DNA of 64,000 bases from Corbicula japonica (taxonomy: Eukaryota; Mollusca; Bivalvia; Venerida; Cyrenidae), in the NCBI GenBank assembly GCA_038501625.1, contig JAZAYU010000015.1, positions 5,230,991 through 5,294,990 of the forward strand, written 5' to 3'. The position numbers and the translations under genes were made by a program. Under the pieces are notes generated by a model. The model searched no databases. It saw only the letters and a program-made list of their open reading frames with translations, and was not told where the DNA came from. Each line of letters opens with the position of its first letter. Positions within the stretch are counted from its first letter, which is position 1. Below, in pieces: positions 1-11,097 of the stretch.

Positions 1-770
1 TATGGATGCATTTTATTGAAATCTAAGAGATAGTCCATTTTCGCCCTTCTAACGTCACCAACGTGTCCATCTACCTTAAGTTGCCATCTAGTATTAAAAG
101 TTTGTTCTTGTCTTTAAGCAACCCAGGTAAATTAAATTAAGGTTTTCGGACAATGGGTCGGATATTAAGTTAATAGTCAGTTATTTAAAACGATTAATGT
201 TAAATTTAATTGATTATGTTAAATTAATCTAATAGTTTTCATTCACTATGGTAAGGTAATAATTAACTATCAAAATGGTAATAATGACTATATTTTTATG
301 AATGATTTAAGTGTGATTAAATAAATTAGTTTGATTGATCTTTGAACAAACAGCTTTTTGAAATTAGGAAATTAATTTATATAAGAAGTTAACTGAAGGG
401 AAGAAAATTAATATAGTTAGGTAATAATTAACTGGTAATAATGGCAATCATTTTGATGATTGATTTTGAATTAAAGTGTGATCAAATTATGATTAATTTA
501 TGATTGATCTTGATTGATCTTAGGTATAGTTTTTTAGTAAGGTAAGGATAATTATAGGGTGCTTATAATGTACTATGGATGCATTTCATTGAAATGTAAG
601 AGATAGTCCATTTTCGCCCTTCTAACGTCACCAACGTGTCCATCTACCTTAAGTTGCCATCTAGTATTAAAAGTTTGTTCTTGTCTTTAAGTAACCCAGG
701 TAAATTAAATTAAGGTTTTCGGACAATGGGTCGGATATTAAGTTAATAGTCAGTTATTTAAACGATTATT
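1..770. repeat. Direct repeat pair (~200 bp, period 573)
   Basis: Bases 1-198 recur at 574-770 with a few substitutions (both begin tatggatgcattt/c and run through gggtcggatattaag). The 375 bases between the copies form the left arm of the long inverted repeat described next. This looks like a flank duplicated by an insertion or by unequal exchange. No coding potential is visible. Confidence 0.85.
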
Positions 771-3425
771 AATTGCTTATTAAAGAACAAATCACCTGGA
801 TACGATAATTTCAGCAGTGAACAAAATAGTTCGGTATATGATTTTATTTCTCCGTTTGTATTAAAACTATATAATAGAATGTTTCAAGACTGCGAATACT
901 CTGCGTATTTTGGTTCTGCATGTTCGTTCTACATTTAATTACACCCAAATATTTAATTCTTAAGAAAAATTAGACTTAATTATCATAAATCAAGAAACAA
1001 TGTTTTATTACAACTGATATATCGTTCTTATGGCTAAAGCTTAAACAAAAAAGAAGTTCACAAGCATATCTGTATTCTAATTAACTTGTGCTTATGGAAT
1101 AATTCAGACAATATCCATATAGTTTTGACTCCTCCCATACTGGATGACAACACCCAAACTGTCAGATTAAGCTGTCATAGATTATCCAATGGAGTTGGGT
1201 AACATGACAGGGGACACATGCTGATAAATAAACAGTAGCATAGATAGATAAATATTATTCGAAAGCAAATTCTGTCAATGCTAATTTTCATACTGAGAAG
1301 TTTAAGTTCATTTCAACCCATCCAGATGTAATAAGAACCATATCAAAAACCTGTTTTTATATTTTTGAATTTAGAAATAATCAACTCTACAGGAGATATG
1401 GTGGTTCTTAATTCAATTTTCAGTTTACTTATATACTAGAATTTTATAACAAACGATTAGCAAAGATTTTACTACTTAAAATGTATAAATATAAATATTG
1501 TAGTGAAATTGATATGTCTCTCATAGTTCTATATTAGAACGGCCATTTACAAGTCATTTTTATGTAATGTTTATGAGACAGTAATAAACTGTCACCGAGG
1601 ATATGCAAGTTTAGATCAAAAGCAATGGTTGTGCAGATATTGTAGTTTAGGTGTTTTAGAAAACAGACCTTTTAGGGAAAATATTAAGCAACAAATTTCT
1701 GTCATTGGCATACAGATAAAAATCAATCAAAATTTGACAGACAGAAATCAATCAAAATTTGACACAATATAATCTAAATTGCCAAACGGAAATGAGATTA
1801 AGGAAAAATAAGGCAAAATACATAAATAATTAATAATTACAAAATATGCTGTATTTGAATATATTTTTTACTTATGTTTAGTAGGATTACCATCACAGTG
1901 TCGATAGGCCAATACCCCAGTGTCCGCAGTGTCAAAAATCATTAGACCCTATCAATAGTGTACTGATCAATGGTGTCAGAGATAATGAGCGAATAAACAA
2001 GGGATTATATTGGTATACTAATTGCTGTCACCCTCAAAATAATCTAGAATTTGTGTTGTAGTACACTTAACAACTTTGCTAAGTTAACACCTTTGGTCTG
2101 GGGCACTGAATTTCACTATTCTTATATGTACAAACTTACAAAATTTTCTATACAGCAAATGTAAAAACGTATAGTGAGAAGTTATTTTTCTAGTCTAGTT
2201 ATACAAAGTTGCAAAATAGATTTATAATTTACAATTAATATTAATTGATAAAACACTCAAAATATAACATCGTCCTTGATTTCACCGATTTCGTTTAATT
2301 AATTTTATCAATGTTTTTTTTTAAATCAATAATCGAATGATTTAATAAAATATGGATAACTTTATTTCAAAATAAAAATATTTAACTGAACATCAGTGTC
2401 AATCTACATTATTGTATAAGTGGAATACAGATAAAGTCATTGAGCTTGTTGCAAACATTATCTGTACTTAACTGGAATATTCACTTCTTACATAACCAAA
2501 TTATAAATAAATTTACCGATTATAAAACGGGGCTACTTCGAAAATGCTGTCTTCCTGGAGAAACTGACGCACACGATATCCAGGATAAGGAAAAACACTA
2601 AAACACTCACTATCTAAATAATTTGAAAGGTACTTAGTCTGACTATGTCCTACAATCAAAGCCATTATTACAATTCCAATCAATACTCAGGTAATACACA
2701 ATATCACACACTATTTATTTGTCAGTATATAAACTCAAATCACACACTATATTTATTTGTCAATATATAAAATCTAATCCAAACTCAAAATATCACACTA
2801 TATTAAATTGTTAATAATATAGCAATCCAATCAACACTCAAAATATCACAATTTGCAAATACCTATATCTTAGATCAACAATATTCAATCAGAATAATAA
2901 ATAAATGCAAGATGCAATGGTTAAATACTTAGCAATGTACTCATTTTGTCTTTGAAGTATTTGTCTAACAAAGATTGTCTTTTCATCTTACTGCAATTTT
3001 GAACTGATAATTTTCGTCCCAATTGTTATTTAGCTCTTTAAAAATTAATTCACTTTTATTTCAAGACTATGTTTGTTACAAATAGCATTAACAGTTTAAA
3101 GATCAATCAAACTTAATCATAATTTGATCACACTTAAATTCATAATCAATCATCAAAATGATTGTCATTATTACCAGTTAACTATTACCTTACTACATTA
3201 ATTTTCTTCTCTTTTGTTTACTTCTTTTATAAATAAGTTGCTAAATTCAACAAAAGCTGTTTGTTCAAAGATCAATCAAACTAATTCATTTTTTTGATCA
3301 CACTTTAATCATTCATAAAAATATAGTCATTATTACCATTTTCATAGTTAATTATTACCTTACAAATAGTGAATGACAACTATTAGATTAACTTAACATA
3401 ATCACTTAACATTAACATTAATAAA
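190..3425. repeat. Long inverted repeat, ~330-bp arms 2.6 kb apart
   Basis: The arm at about 190-540 is matched in reverse complement by about 3105-3425. Shared blocks include ggtaataattaact / agttaattattacc, gattgatctttgaacaaaca / tgtttgttcaaagatcaatc and ctaatagtt...attcacta / tagtgaatgacaactattag. The arms are AT-rich, imperfect, and contain internal repeats of gtgtgat(c/t)aaat. The spacer has no convincing reading frame. It may be a non-autonomous DNA element or fold-back element; no clean target duplication was found. Confidence 0.7.
771..3100. other. AT-rich non-coding spacer of the inverted repeat
   Basis: No open frame of useful length and no recognisable RNA gene were seen. A weak local repetition of cacactatatttatttgtca-like sequence occurs at about 2690-2860. 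Confidence 0.6.
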
Positions 3426-3496
3426 AGTGTTTTTCTTATTTCCTACAGCTTCAAATATTATTAATTTAAACAACAAAAATATTTTCTATTCATTTT

Positions 3497-3620
3497 ATGT
3501 TGTCTGCGTTTTCTAGTTTCCTTCTTTATCTATGTTGTCTGCGTTTTTCAACGCCCTTCTTTGCCTATATTGTCTGCAGCCTTCTAATTTCTATATCGTC
3601 TGCGTTTTATTCTACGCCGA
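3497..3620. repeat. Short degenerate tandem repeat (ctatgttgtctgcg)
   Basis: The motif ctat(g/a)t(t/c)gtctgcg followed by a pyrimidine-rich stretch occurs four times, about 25-36 bp apart. Nothing coding is seen from here to the hairpin at 4153. Confidence 0.65.
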
Positions 3621-4152
3621 CATATCGTGTATTCGTCCAAGTGCATGATTACACAATAAGGACAATATAACACAATATAACAAACACATACATATATATC
3701 TGACTACCGGTAAACAATCTAAATAAATTGATACACAATGAAAATTTGTTTGTGTTTTTATTATGATCCGACGCTTATTGTTAGTGGATCATTTTACTAA
3801 ACAGACCTGTGTAAAACATTAATATAACAATACAATAACAAAAGAGTAATAGTAAAAGTTAAGATGTATAATAAAGATGGAAGGCAACAAACATTCATTT
3901 ATTAAAGTTTTGTAGGTCGCATTTGGAGAGTGCCGTTGGATACAGTATACACTTGCCACGAGCAAAAAGCGACGAATTATTGGTCTTTCAAAACTGAAAT
4001 AAAATTCTTATATGTAACATTTTAATGCTTAAATTACATTTTTATGATTCAATAAGATGATAAATAATAACATTTTTGAGAAAATATCACAAAAACTGCA
4101 TAATATCTATAACAATAATTTTCCCGGACCACGAGACAACTCTATATGGGTT

Positions 4153-4210
4153 GTCTCCGGGTCCGGACCTCTAGACCAAAGTCTAGAGGTCCGGACCCGG
4201 ACCCGGAGAC
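4153..4210. repeat. GC-rich hairpin
   Basis: The left arm 4153-4176 (gtctccgggtccggacctct...) pairs with 4181-4210 around a caaa loop. The right arm carries a 6-base ggaccc expansion. The hairpin is strongly GC-rich in an AT-rich setting and ends in ggagacacttcc, as does the second hairpin about 480 bp downstream. Confidence 0.85.
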
Positions 4211-4637
4211 ACTTCCATCTTTTTATTAGAAAGACATTGAATTCACTCTTAATTTATGGTCATATGCCAACAATAGTCTTCAACTTAAGCTTAAATCTTT
4301 TAGTAATTGACTTCGGAAGTGTTTTGCGAGAGTTATCCTTAATTTTGCTAAAACTTATCTTTAAAAATTCTAATGGTAATTCTTATATGTATTTGTTTTT
4401 CATTCTTCATCAACCTTTACGGACTAAGCTAACGCAGCAATCCCAATGTTTAACTGAGAAAACTGATAAAGTAACACAAAACAAAATTATAATGATGTAG
4501 TTTTGTATATTTTCACACATGAAGTAACTGAATATTGAAAAGTTTGTTTATTTCAAACAACATTTTAAAACGCGATTAAAATATCGATTGTAAACAAGTA
4601 CCGACTTCCGTTGTTTAGACCGGAGCCGGTCGAGGAA

Positions 4638-4664
4638 GTCGAGGAGACTCTAGGTCTCCTCGAC
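4638..4664. repeat. GC-rich hairpin, related to the one at 4153
   Basis: GTCGAGGAGAC (4638-4648) and its exact complement GTCTCCTCGAC (4654-4664) flank a 5-base loop. The local context from accgacttccg to gaggagacacttcc parallels the first hairpin. Between the two (4211-4637), and from here to 4997, no gene is supported. Confidence 0.8.
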
Positions 4665-4997
4665 AGGGCCCGGTCGAGGAGACACTTCCTATAAAAAAAG
4701 ATAGATCACAAAATACAATTATTTTCACTAACATTGAAGAGCAATGGAGAAAATTTGCAACTCTATTGTTTGCACAGCCGGGTTAAGAGTTAAAGTCATC
4801 AACGCAGGAAAACCATTGAACATTATATTTTGGATCTGTCAAGAAATGTCATTTCATATAAAAGTTTATTAAGCGAGTTTTAAAATAACATTGACAAGTG
4901 TAAGTTTTTCTACTCTCGAAAAGACACGTATTTTTAACGTTCATCCTTCTTCTAGAAACTGTGTTCTGCTGTAGTCTATGTATCCTTCTGCACATCT

Positions 4998-5690
4998 CCC
5001 AACAAACTTGATCATATCGGGCCGATATCTGCAGGATGATGGCATATCGGCAGGGTTTGCCGATGTAGGACCGATATCGGCCCGACATCCATGTCACGCA
5101 CATAACTTGTTTTTTCTCTTAATACAAAACAAATCTCAGAAAGGTTCATAAAATTATGATTCAGAATTGCTATATATTTAATTTTGTTTGAAAAAATTGT
5201 ATAAACCTATTTGAAACCTTCATTGACAGATCGGTCTGATATTGGCCCGATGTTGTACAAAACACTAACCCCATAGCAATGAAATTAGGATATCGGCCCG
5301 ACATTGGTCCGATATCATATTTGACAATGAACATTAATAGTCAATAATTTAAACAGATAAACAGCCTCGCTGTTGGGTTAACCCTTTGGTGATATGGTTG
5401 AGTGCCTGACTCGGGTTCAAGGTGTCCCAGGTTCAATTCCTGCTTCTGTCCTCGAGGGTTTTCCTTCCCCAATTTACTTCAACGGCATATCGGCAGTGGG
5501 TTAATTGTCACTGTAATGATGTATGGCCAATGAAAACCTGTTGGAGAAATCCTGTTTCCTAATAGCCATGATATATATTTTTATTATCTTCTGAATGAGT
5601 AGATGAACCACGCATTGTATAGTTTAATTGACACAATAATTACGAGTATGTCGGTCCGATAGCGGGTCGATTTTGTACAAAACAGCCAGT
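4998..5690. repeat. Left subterminal repeat array (GATATCGGCCCGAT-like)
   Basis: Motifs of the form gatatcggcccgacat or its complement occur at about 5014-5030, 5040-5095, 5228-5255, 5290-5322 and 5650-5680. Two are followed by ttgtacaaaacac/g. They match the array at 19075-19319 in reverse orientation. Such arrays bind the element-encoded protein in plant CACTA transposons; here that role is only inferred. Confidence 0.65.
5380..5590 (+). mobile_element. tRNA-derived SINE
   Basis: The sequence has an RNA polymerase III A-box-like tggttgagtgc (5395-5405) and a consensus B box ggttcaattcc (5430-5440). A conserved-looking body follows and ends near atatatatttttatt. The tRNA-like part cannot be folded into a full cloverleaf with an acceptor stem, so a SINE head is favoured over a tRNA gene. 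It sits inside the left subterminal array. Confidence 0.6.
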
Positions 5691-6439
5691 CCTATAGTAA
5701 TGAATTCATAATTCAAAATAAACAGTTATTATAATAATCAAAATTAAAATTTTGTGGGCAGTTTATTGGGTTATTTTGGTAATCAAATGATTATAATCAA
5801 TCTGTTTCCCAGGAAGGGTAATCCTGATGACTGCCTTACTCTTAGTACAACATTGGTTGTTTCCCTTTGCAGCTAATGATCAAGTGAGAAAAATGGAATA
5901 AATGTCTAACTTATCACATATTAATTCTAAATGTTTTTCATTTTTGTATTTGACATTTAACTACGTTTACTTTGTGGGAAACGCTGTAGAAAATATTTAA
6001 TTTATTTTTTTTATTTTTATTAACTGCGGGATCAGACTTGTGCAGACGACAGAAATTTCAGAATTTGTACTAGTTCAAAATTATTAAAAAACACAGTATA
6101 GGCCTAAATTTTTTGTGGAAACGTATTTTAAAGGTGAAAGATATTATATTTTGCCAACCCTTTTCCCAGTTTTTAGTGTGAGTGTTGTTTTGCTTCAAAT
6201 ATAAATCGCAATCATGATTAACTGTATCAATGTCATAGGATTTCGCGAGTTGATATTGGGGTGATATTGTCCTGTTAACACTTCGGCATAATACCTGTAG
6301 ATGTAGACGAAGCCTTTGGGCAGTAATTTTCAGCTTTTCTCCAATTGATTCTATTGTTTATGGCTTAGTACTTCTGAAGAAGCACGATTTTCATCATATC
6401 GTTTACATCTACCGGTATTTTGCCAAGATTTCACCAAGG

Positions 6440-8473
6440 ATGTCAAAAACTAGAGATAAAACATACTGGAAATCATACCGTAAGGTCAAAACGAATGTTT
6501 CCAGACACATAAAACATGTTTATAATGTAGAGGAATTTGTATCCTGTTCCAGTCATTCCACCAGTGCCCCATTATCTACTTTTCACCAACCCATGAGCTT
6601 TCATTGTGGTACTCAGAGTGAAAGAGCTAACAGTTTGTTCGATTCACAAGAAACTCCGGCATTCCATGATAGTGATACAGAATATGATGTTTTAGGTCAA
6701 TCTGATTCGTCAGCGGATGATTACTCTGACTCTGATGTTGAAAATGTTGATTTAAAGCATCTGTTATCAAAATGGGCTGCAAAATATAACATAACTCATT
6801 CGGCTTTGAGGGAATTACTAAAGATTTTGTATCCATTTCATGAATGCCTCCCAAAAGACCCAAGAAAAACATAGAAATTTCTGATTGAAGGTGGTCACTA
6901 TTACCATTTTGGAGTAGAGCATGGTATAAGAGACCAGCTAGCAATGATTTCTGTTGACCAGTTCACAAATAGGAATGAAACACTGGAAATGCAAGTAAAT
7001 ATTGATGGAGTCCCTTTGTTTAAAAGCTCCAACACCCAGTTCTGGCCAATACTTGGTAGAATTGTACACCCCTTTACTCAAGAACCTTTTATCATAGGTA
7101 TTTTTGTTGGGAATCATAAACCAAGTGATATTCAAAGTTTCTTGCAAGATTTTGTTAATGAAATGAAAATGCTTGAGCAAAGGTCTATTTTTGCCACAAT
7201 AGGTGATATAAACTTTGAATTTCAAATTGCAATTTCAAGTGTTATTTGTGACACACCAGCACGTGTTTTTGTCAAACAAGTAAAAGGGCATACTGGTTAT
7301 TATGGTTGTGATAAATGTGTGACAAAAGGTGTATGGGATGGAAAGCTTACATTTCCAGAAATAAATGCAGACCTTAGAACTGATGTCCAATTTGATGAGA
7401 TGACCAATGCTGCACATCACACAGGGCATTCTCCTTTCAGTGAACTCAAAATTGGAATGGTAACACAGTTCCCACTTGATTCCATGCACCTTGTGTGCCT
7501 GGGTGTTGTTAAGCGTTTGCTTACTCTTTGGATGAAAGGCCCACTTGATGGACAAAGAATATCTGCGTCAGCAGTTCGACGCATATCTGACAGCTTGCTT
7601 GGATTGCGAAAGCATCTTCCAAGAGAATTTCTTCGAAAAGGCAGATCAATTTTTGATATTGACAGGTGGAAAGCCACCGAGTTTCGTCAATTTTTGTTAT
7701 ATACTTGCCCGCTGTGCTTACAGGGTGTTCTTGCCCCAGCGATCTACAGGCATTTTATGCTGCTGTATGTGGGAATTTACTGCCTGTCAAGCAAATTGTA
7801 TTATAAAAATTATTCTCAATATGCAAATCAAATTCTACGACTATTTGTTACAGACTTTGCTAGACTATATGGTCAGGATATGGTAGTCTATAATGTTCAT
7901 GGTCTTGTGCATCTAGCTGCTGATGTTGAAACATTTGGCCCTCTTGAAAATTATTCAGCCTTTGTATTCGAAAGTTTCCTTCATAGACTTAAGAGACTTG
8001 TGCGCAAACCAAATTATCCATTGCAACAGGTAATTGGACGGCTTTCAGAGAATTATGATTTTACAGAAAAATCCAATATCCCATCTTCTGGTCTAGTTAA
8101 GAGAGAGCATAGGAATGGTCCATTACCTCCTGATAAACACAACTTCTTACAGTTCAAGGAAATTCATCTATCCATTTTGTTTTTATCTGTTTTTCAAGGA
8201 GACAATTGTATCATGATTGGAAACAAAATGGCAATGATACGGAACATTTTGTGTGGAGATGCTCAAAATGACAAGTTTGTTGTGTATGAAGAGTTTTTAC
8301 ATGCAGAAAGTTTCTTTTAATATCCACTGCAGTCAAAAGATTTGAGGATTTTAAAGGTTTCAGATATGTCCAGGGAATTAAAGTGTTGTAAATTGATGGA
8401 TATAACATGTAAATGTGTCCTGCTACCTTTCCAAGACTCTTTTGTGTCCATCCCACTGCTTCATACGTTATAA
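6440..8473 (+). pseudogene. EnSpm/CACTA-like DDE transposase with two in-frame stop codons
   Basis: One reading frame runs from ATG 6440 to TAA 8471-8473 (678 codons), interrupted only by TAG at 6872-6874 and TAA at 8318-8320. The 50 codons after the second stop still read as protein. Recognisable blocks are an acidic, Ser-rich N-terminus, DGVPLFKSS...FWPILGRI (codon 189 on), CDTPARVFVKQVKGH followed by GCDKC (codon 271 on), and FPLDSMHLVCLGVVKRLL (codon 345 on). These match the order of blocks in Tnp2/Transposase_21-type transposases. Asp 189, Asp 271 and Asp 347 are candidate catalytic residues; that assignment is inference. The absence of frameshifts implies recent inactivation. Stop readthrough or an assembly error is possible but less likely. 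Confidence 0.75.
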
Positions 8474-8906
8474 ATCAGTGTTTCCATTCATGTACAGAGG
8501 TACGTAATTTTCGCACAAAATGTTAAAATTGCATACAAAATCCGCCATTTACGTGCTTACACATACAGTAAACAATGAAAACTACTATAATACTGAAACA
8601 GTCTATAGATTGTGTGATGAAATGGCTGCGTATGTATACATAAGCTTCCGAGGTTTGCAAAAGGGTATAAAAGAGAAACAAAAAAATGTTCAGTTGGTTA
8701 AAATACCTTTTAATATTATAGCAGCAAATCAGCATTCAGTTTATAAATGGTATTAATATGAAGATTAATGGTGCCTGATGAATAATTGATTATTCTAAGA
8801 TGTTGTAAAAATTGATATATAGACTTAAATTTGCTTGCTACTACAGTTGTCTAGCTGCTCTACCCCATGCATTGTGTACAGTACACCCAAATGTTTTTGG
8901 TTGGGG

Positions 8907-9856
8907 GTAGAGTCAGGTTACCTATGCTCGGCCAGTTTCATAACTTATTTTCTACTACTATGTGATTTACCAACCGACCTTTAATGTTTAATGTTGTCAT
9001 GAAGTCACCATGTATTTACAAAATTACGTCATACATGCAAGCGCCTGGATGACGTCATTTAATGAGTAATATCGGTGCGGTTTTTAACAGGTTCAACACA
9101 ACTAAATTTCAGTAGATTTGGTCCAATGCTCGGCCAGGTAGTTTACAAGCCAATTAACGGTAAATTTTAAAATTTAAGGTTATAAAATATTAGAATAATA
9201 AATAAATATCTTAAATAATGGGAGTTATTGAGAACTTACATCCACTAAGTGTTTATTTTGTTCTATAGATTCATACATACCTTCCTTTATGCTGATGTTT
9301 TCTAATTTCAGCACTGCTGAATGAATAATTATAAAGAAGTTGCAAACATTATCCATATAACCAATTAATCAAGTGAATTGAAACATAAAAATTATCTTTA
9401 ATAAATTTTTGAGTTTAACAATTTTATCATAGTACCGACTAATCTTGTGGTGCGGTTCTTGTTTTACTCCAGTATTTATTTGGTGGGTGGGGTGTTGATT
9501 TAGACATCATTTTAAGAAAAAACTGTGTTATCATTTCATAATTATTTAAATGGATATTTAAGGTAACATTTTTCCACAACAATTCCCAACCGATTAAATG
9601 TACATTATGTTATGTTTTTTTAAGAAATATGTTTTGGTTTAGAGTTTAAGATAAACCAGCATCTGTTATTACTTGCAAGCTATCGGCTGCTGTCCGCATT
9701 TTGATGATGCTTACCTGGCTTTCTTTCTACAATGTCATGTTGGGTTAAACAAACAAACAATTTACTTTCCATTTCAAACTTGAATTTGATATACAACAGA
9801 TGTAAACTAAAGTGGCCGAGCATTGGACTGGCCGAGCATAGGTAACTTGACTCTAC
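8907..9856. mobile_element. MITE-like element with 29-bp terminal inverted repeats
   Basis: Bases 8907-8935 (gtagagtcaggttacctatg...) are the reverse complement of 9828-9856 with one mismatch. A second inverted pair lies inside, at 9119-9135 (ggtccaatgctcggcca) and about 9810-9827. A TA dinucleotide occurs at each edge, compatible with a Tc1/mariner-type target site. No open frame is present, so it is non-autonomous. It separates the transposase from the DUF4806 gene. Confidence 0.75.
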
Positions 9857-10169
9857 ATGTACCCCAAATATTTAGAAAAGTGGGAACACTGATAAATGGG
9901 AATAATATTATCTATCGTTGTTCTTAGGGCCTTCATTTTAGTATTGGGAAAGCACTGAAGGCTTTTTGTTGGAAAAAATGTGTGATTTTTACACTTTGCA
10001 TATTGTTATTTAAAACATATTAATAATTTTAATATTTCTGTCTTCTAGGTTTAAGGATTACTTTGGAACTAACTTGCTTCCAAACAGATATAAATTAAAA
10101 GCATTTTTCCTGTCCTTTCTTTCTTTAACTGACCAGTGTTTAAATTGAAAATTGGCCTATCTGTCTTCT

Positions 10170-10500
10170 CTAGTTCCCCAAACTGTTGGTGAAGCTTCTC
10201 GGTACAACCTCCGTAACACCTCTAATATTTAAGGCATTCATGCCCGCACTACTCTATACTATATTTCCTTTTTACCATCCACGCTAAGAGACTGGAACAA
10301 TCTTTCTCCCGAACAACAGAATGTGCCTTCACTTACATCCTTCAAATCTCAGATTAGATAAGTGACCAAGTGTCCCAAGTATTATTACACTGGCTGCAGA
10401 AAACGTGTATGCTTTCGGTTCTGATCTTTTTTCATCATTTCCTATGTACTTGTTTTAATTGTAAATCTTGAATATTGAATATTGATCGAAATAAAATATG
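10170..10500 (+). mobile_element. 3' end of a non-LTR retrotransposon (truncated)
   Basis: One frame reads HARTTLYYISFLPSTLRDWN followed by NLSPEQQNVPSLTSFKSQI. After a stop it continues with CPKYYYTGCRKR. This is the familiar C-terminal tail of LINE reverse transcriptase proteins. A tail with aataaaatatg and a short taaactaaact repeat follows, near 10490-10515. The catalytic region is absent, so it is a dead 5'-truncated copy. Confidence 0.7.
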
Positions 10501-10904
10501 TTTAAACTAAACTAACTGACCAGTCAATATTACAGTATTTTGAAGTCTGTAATCATTTTCAGCAAATTAAATATAGTATGTAACTGAATTAATCCAATTT
10601 TTACCAGACATGTCCAGCAGTCCCATGCTTATTTAAAATGACTGCTATAGTAATCATATTGTCTGTCTGCCTATCAGTGATGCGATAACTTGAAAAGTTA
10701 TACATGGTTAGCAAGACACTTAATTTTAGGGTCACTTGCTCATAGGTCAAGGTCATCAAGACTTAAAATAGATAGTTCAACTAAAAAGGACCTCTACTAC
10801 TATAAGTATTAAACAACACTCACATTGAAATATTGCTCAAAAAAGAAATTTTTATATACATCTGAAAATACACTAATACAGGGTTTGATGTTTAAGTTTT
10901 AGCA

Positions 10905-11097
10905 ATGTACATACTGGTAGAATTTACTGACAATAATGAAATTGCTGTTATTCCACATAACTGGTTGGAGGGCAATAGTTGTGCTGTGTGGCCGTCACAT
11001 ATACGAATTACCTCCAAACTGAACAACATGGTCCGGCAAAAAACAGAGCCGGGTGAAACATGGGTTGCATTACCCATACGAGAATTGTATCGAAATG
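10905..11097 (+). CDS. DUF4806 gene exon 1 (N-terminal head domain)
   Basis: It starts at ATG 10905 and ends in phase 1 before donor GTAAGA (11098). It encodes the conserved Trp-rich head: ...HNWLEGNSC, AVWPSHIR, TWVALPIRELYRN. Confidence 0.85.

Noticed and set aside
4057..4500. 147-residue + frame
   Set aside because: It runs straight through a GC-rich hairpin and has no recognisable domain; treated as chance.
5395..5440. tRNA gene
   Set aside because: A and B boxes are present but no acceptor stem or full cloverleaf; it fits a SINE head better.
7235..7677. Minus-strand frames opposite the transposase
   Set aside because: Shadows of the coding strand, without motifs.
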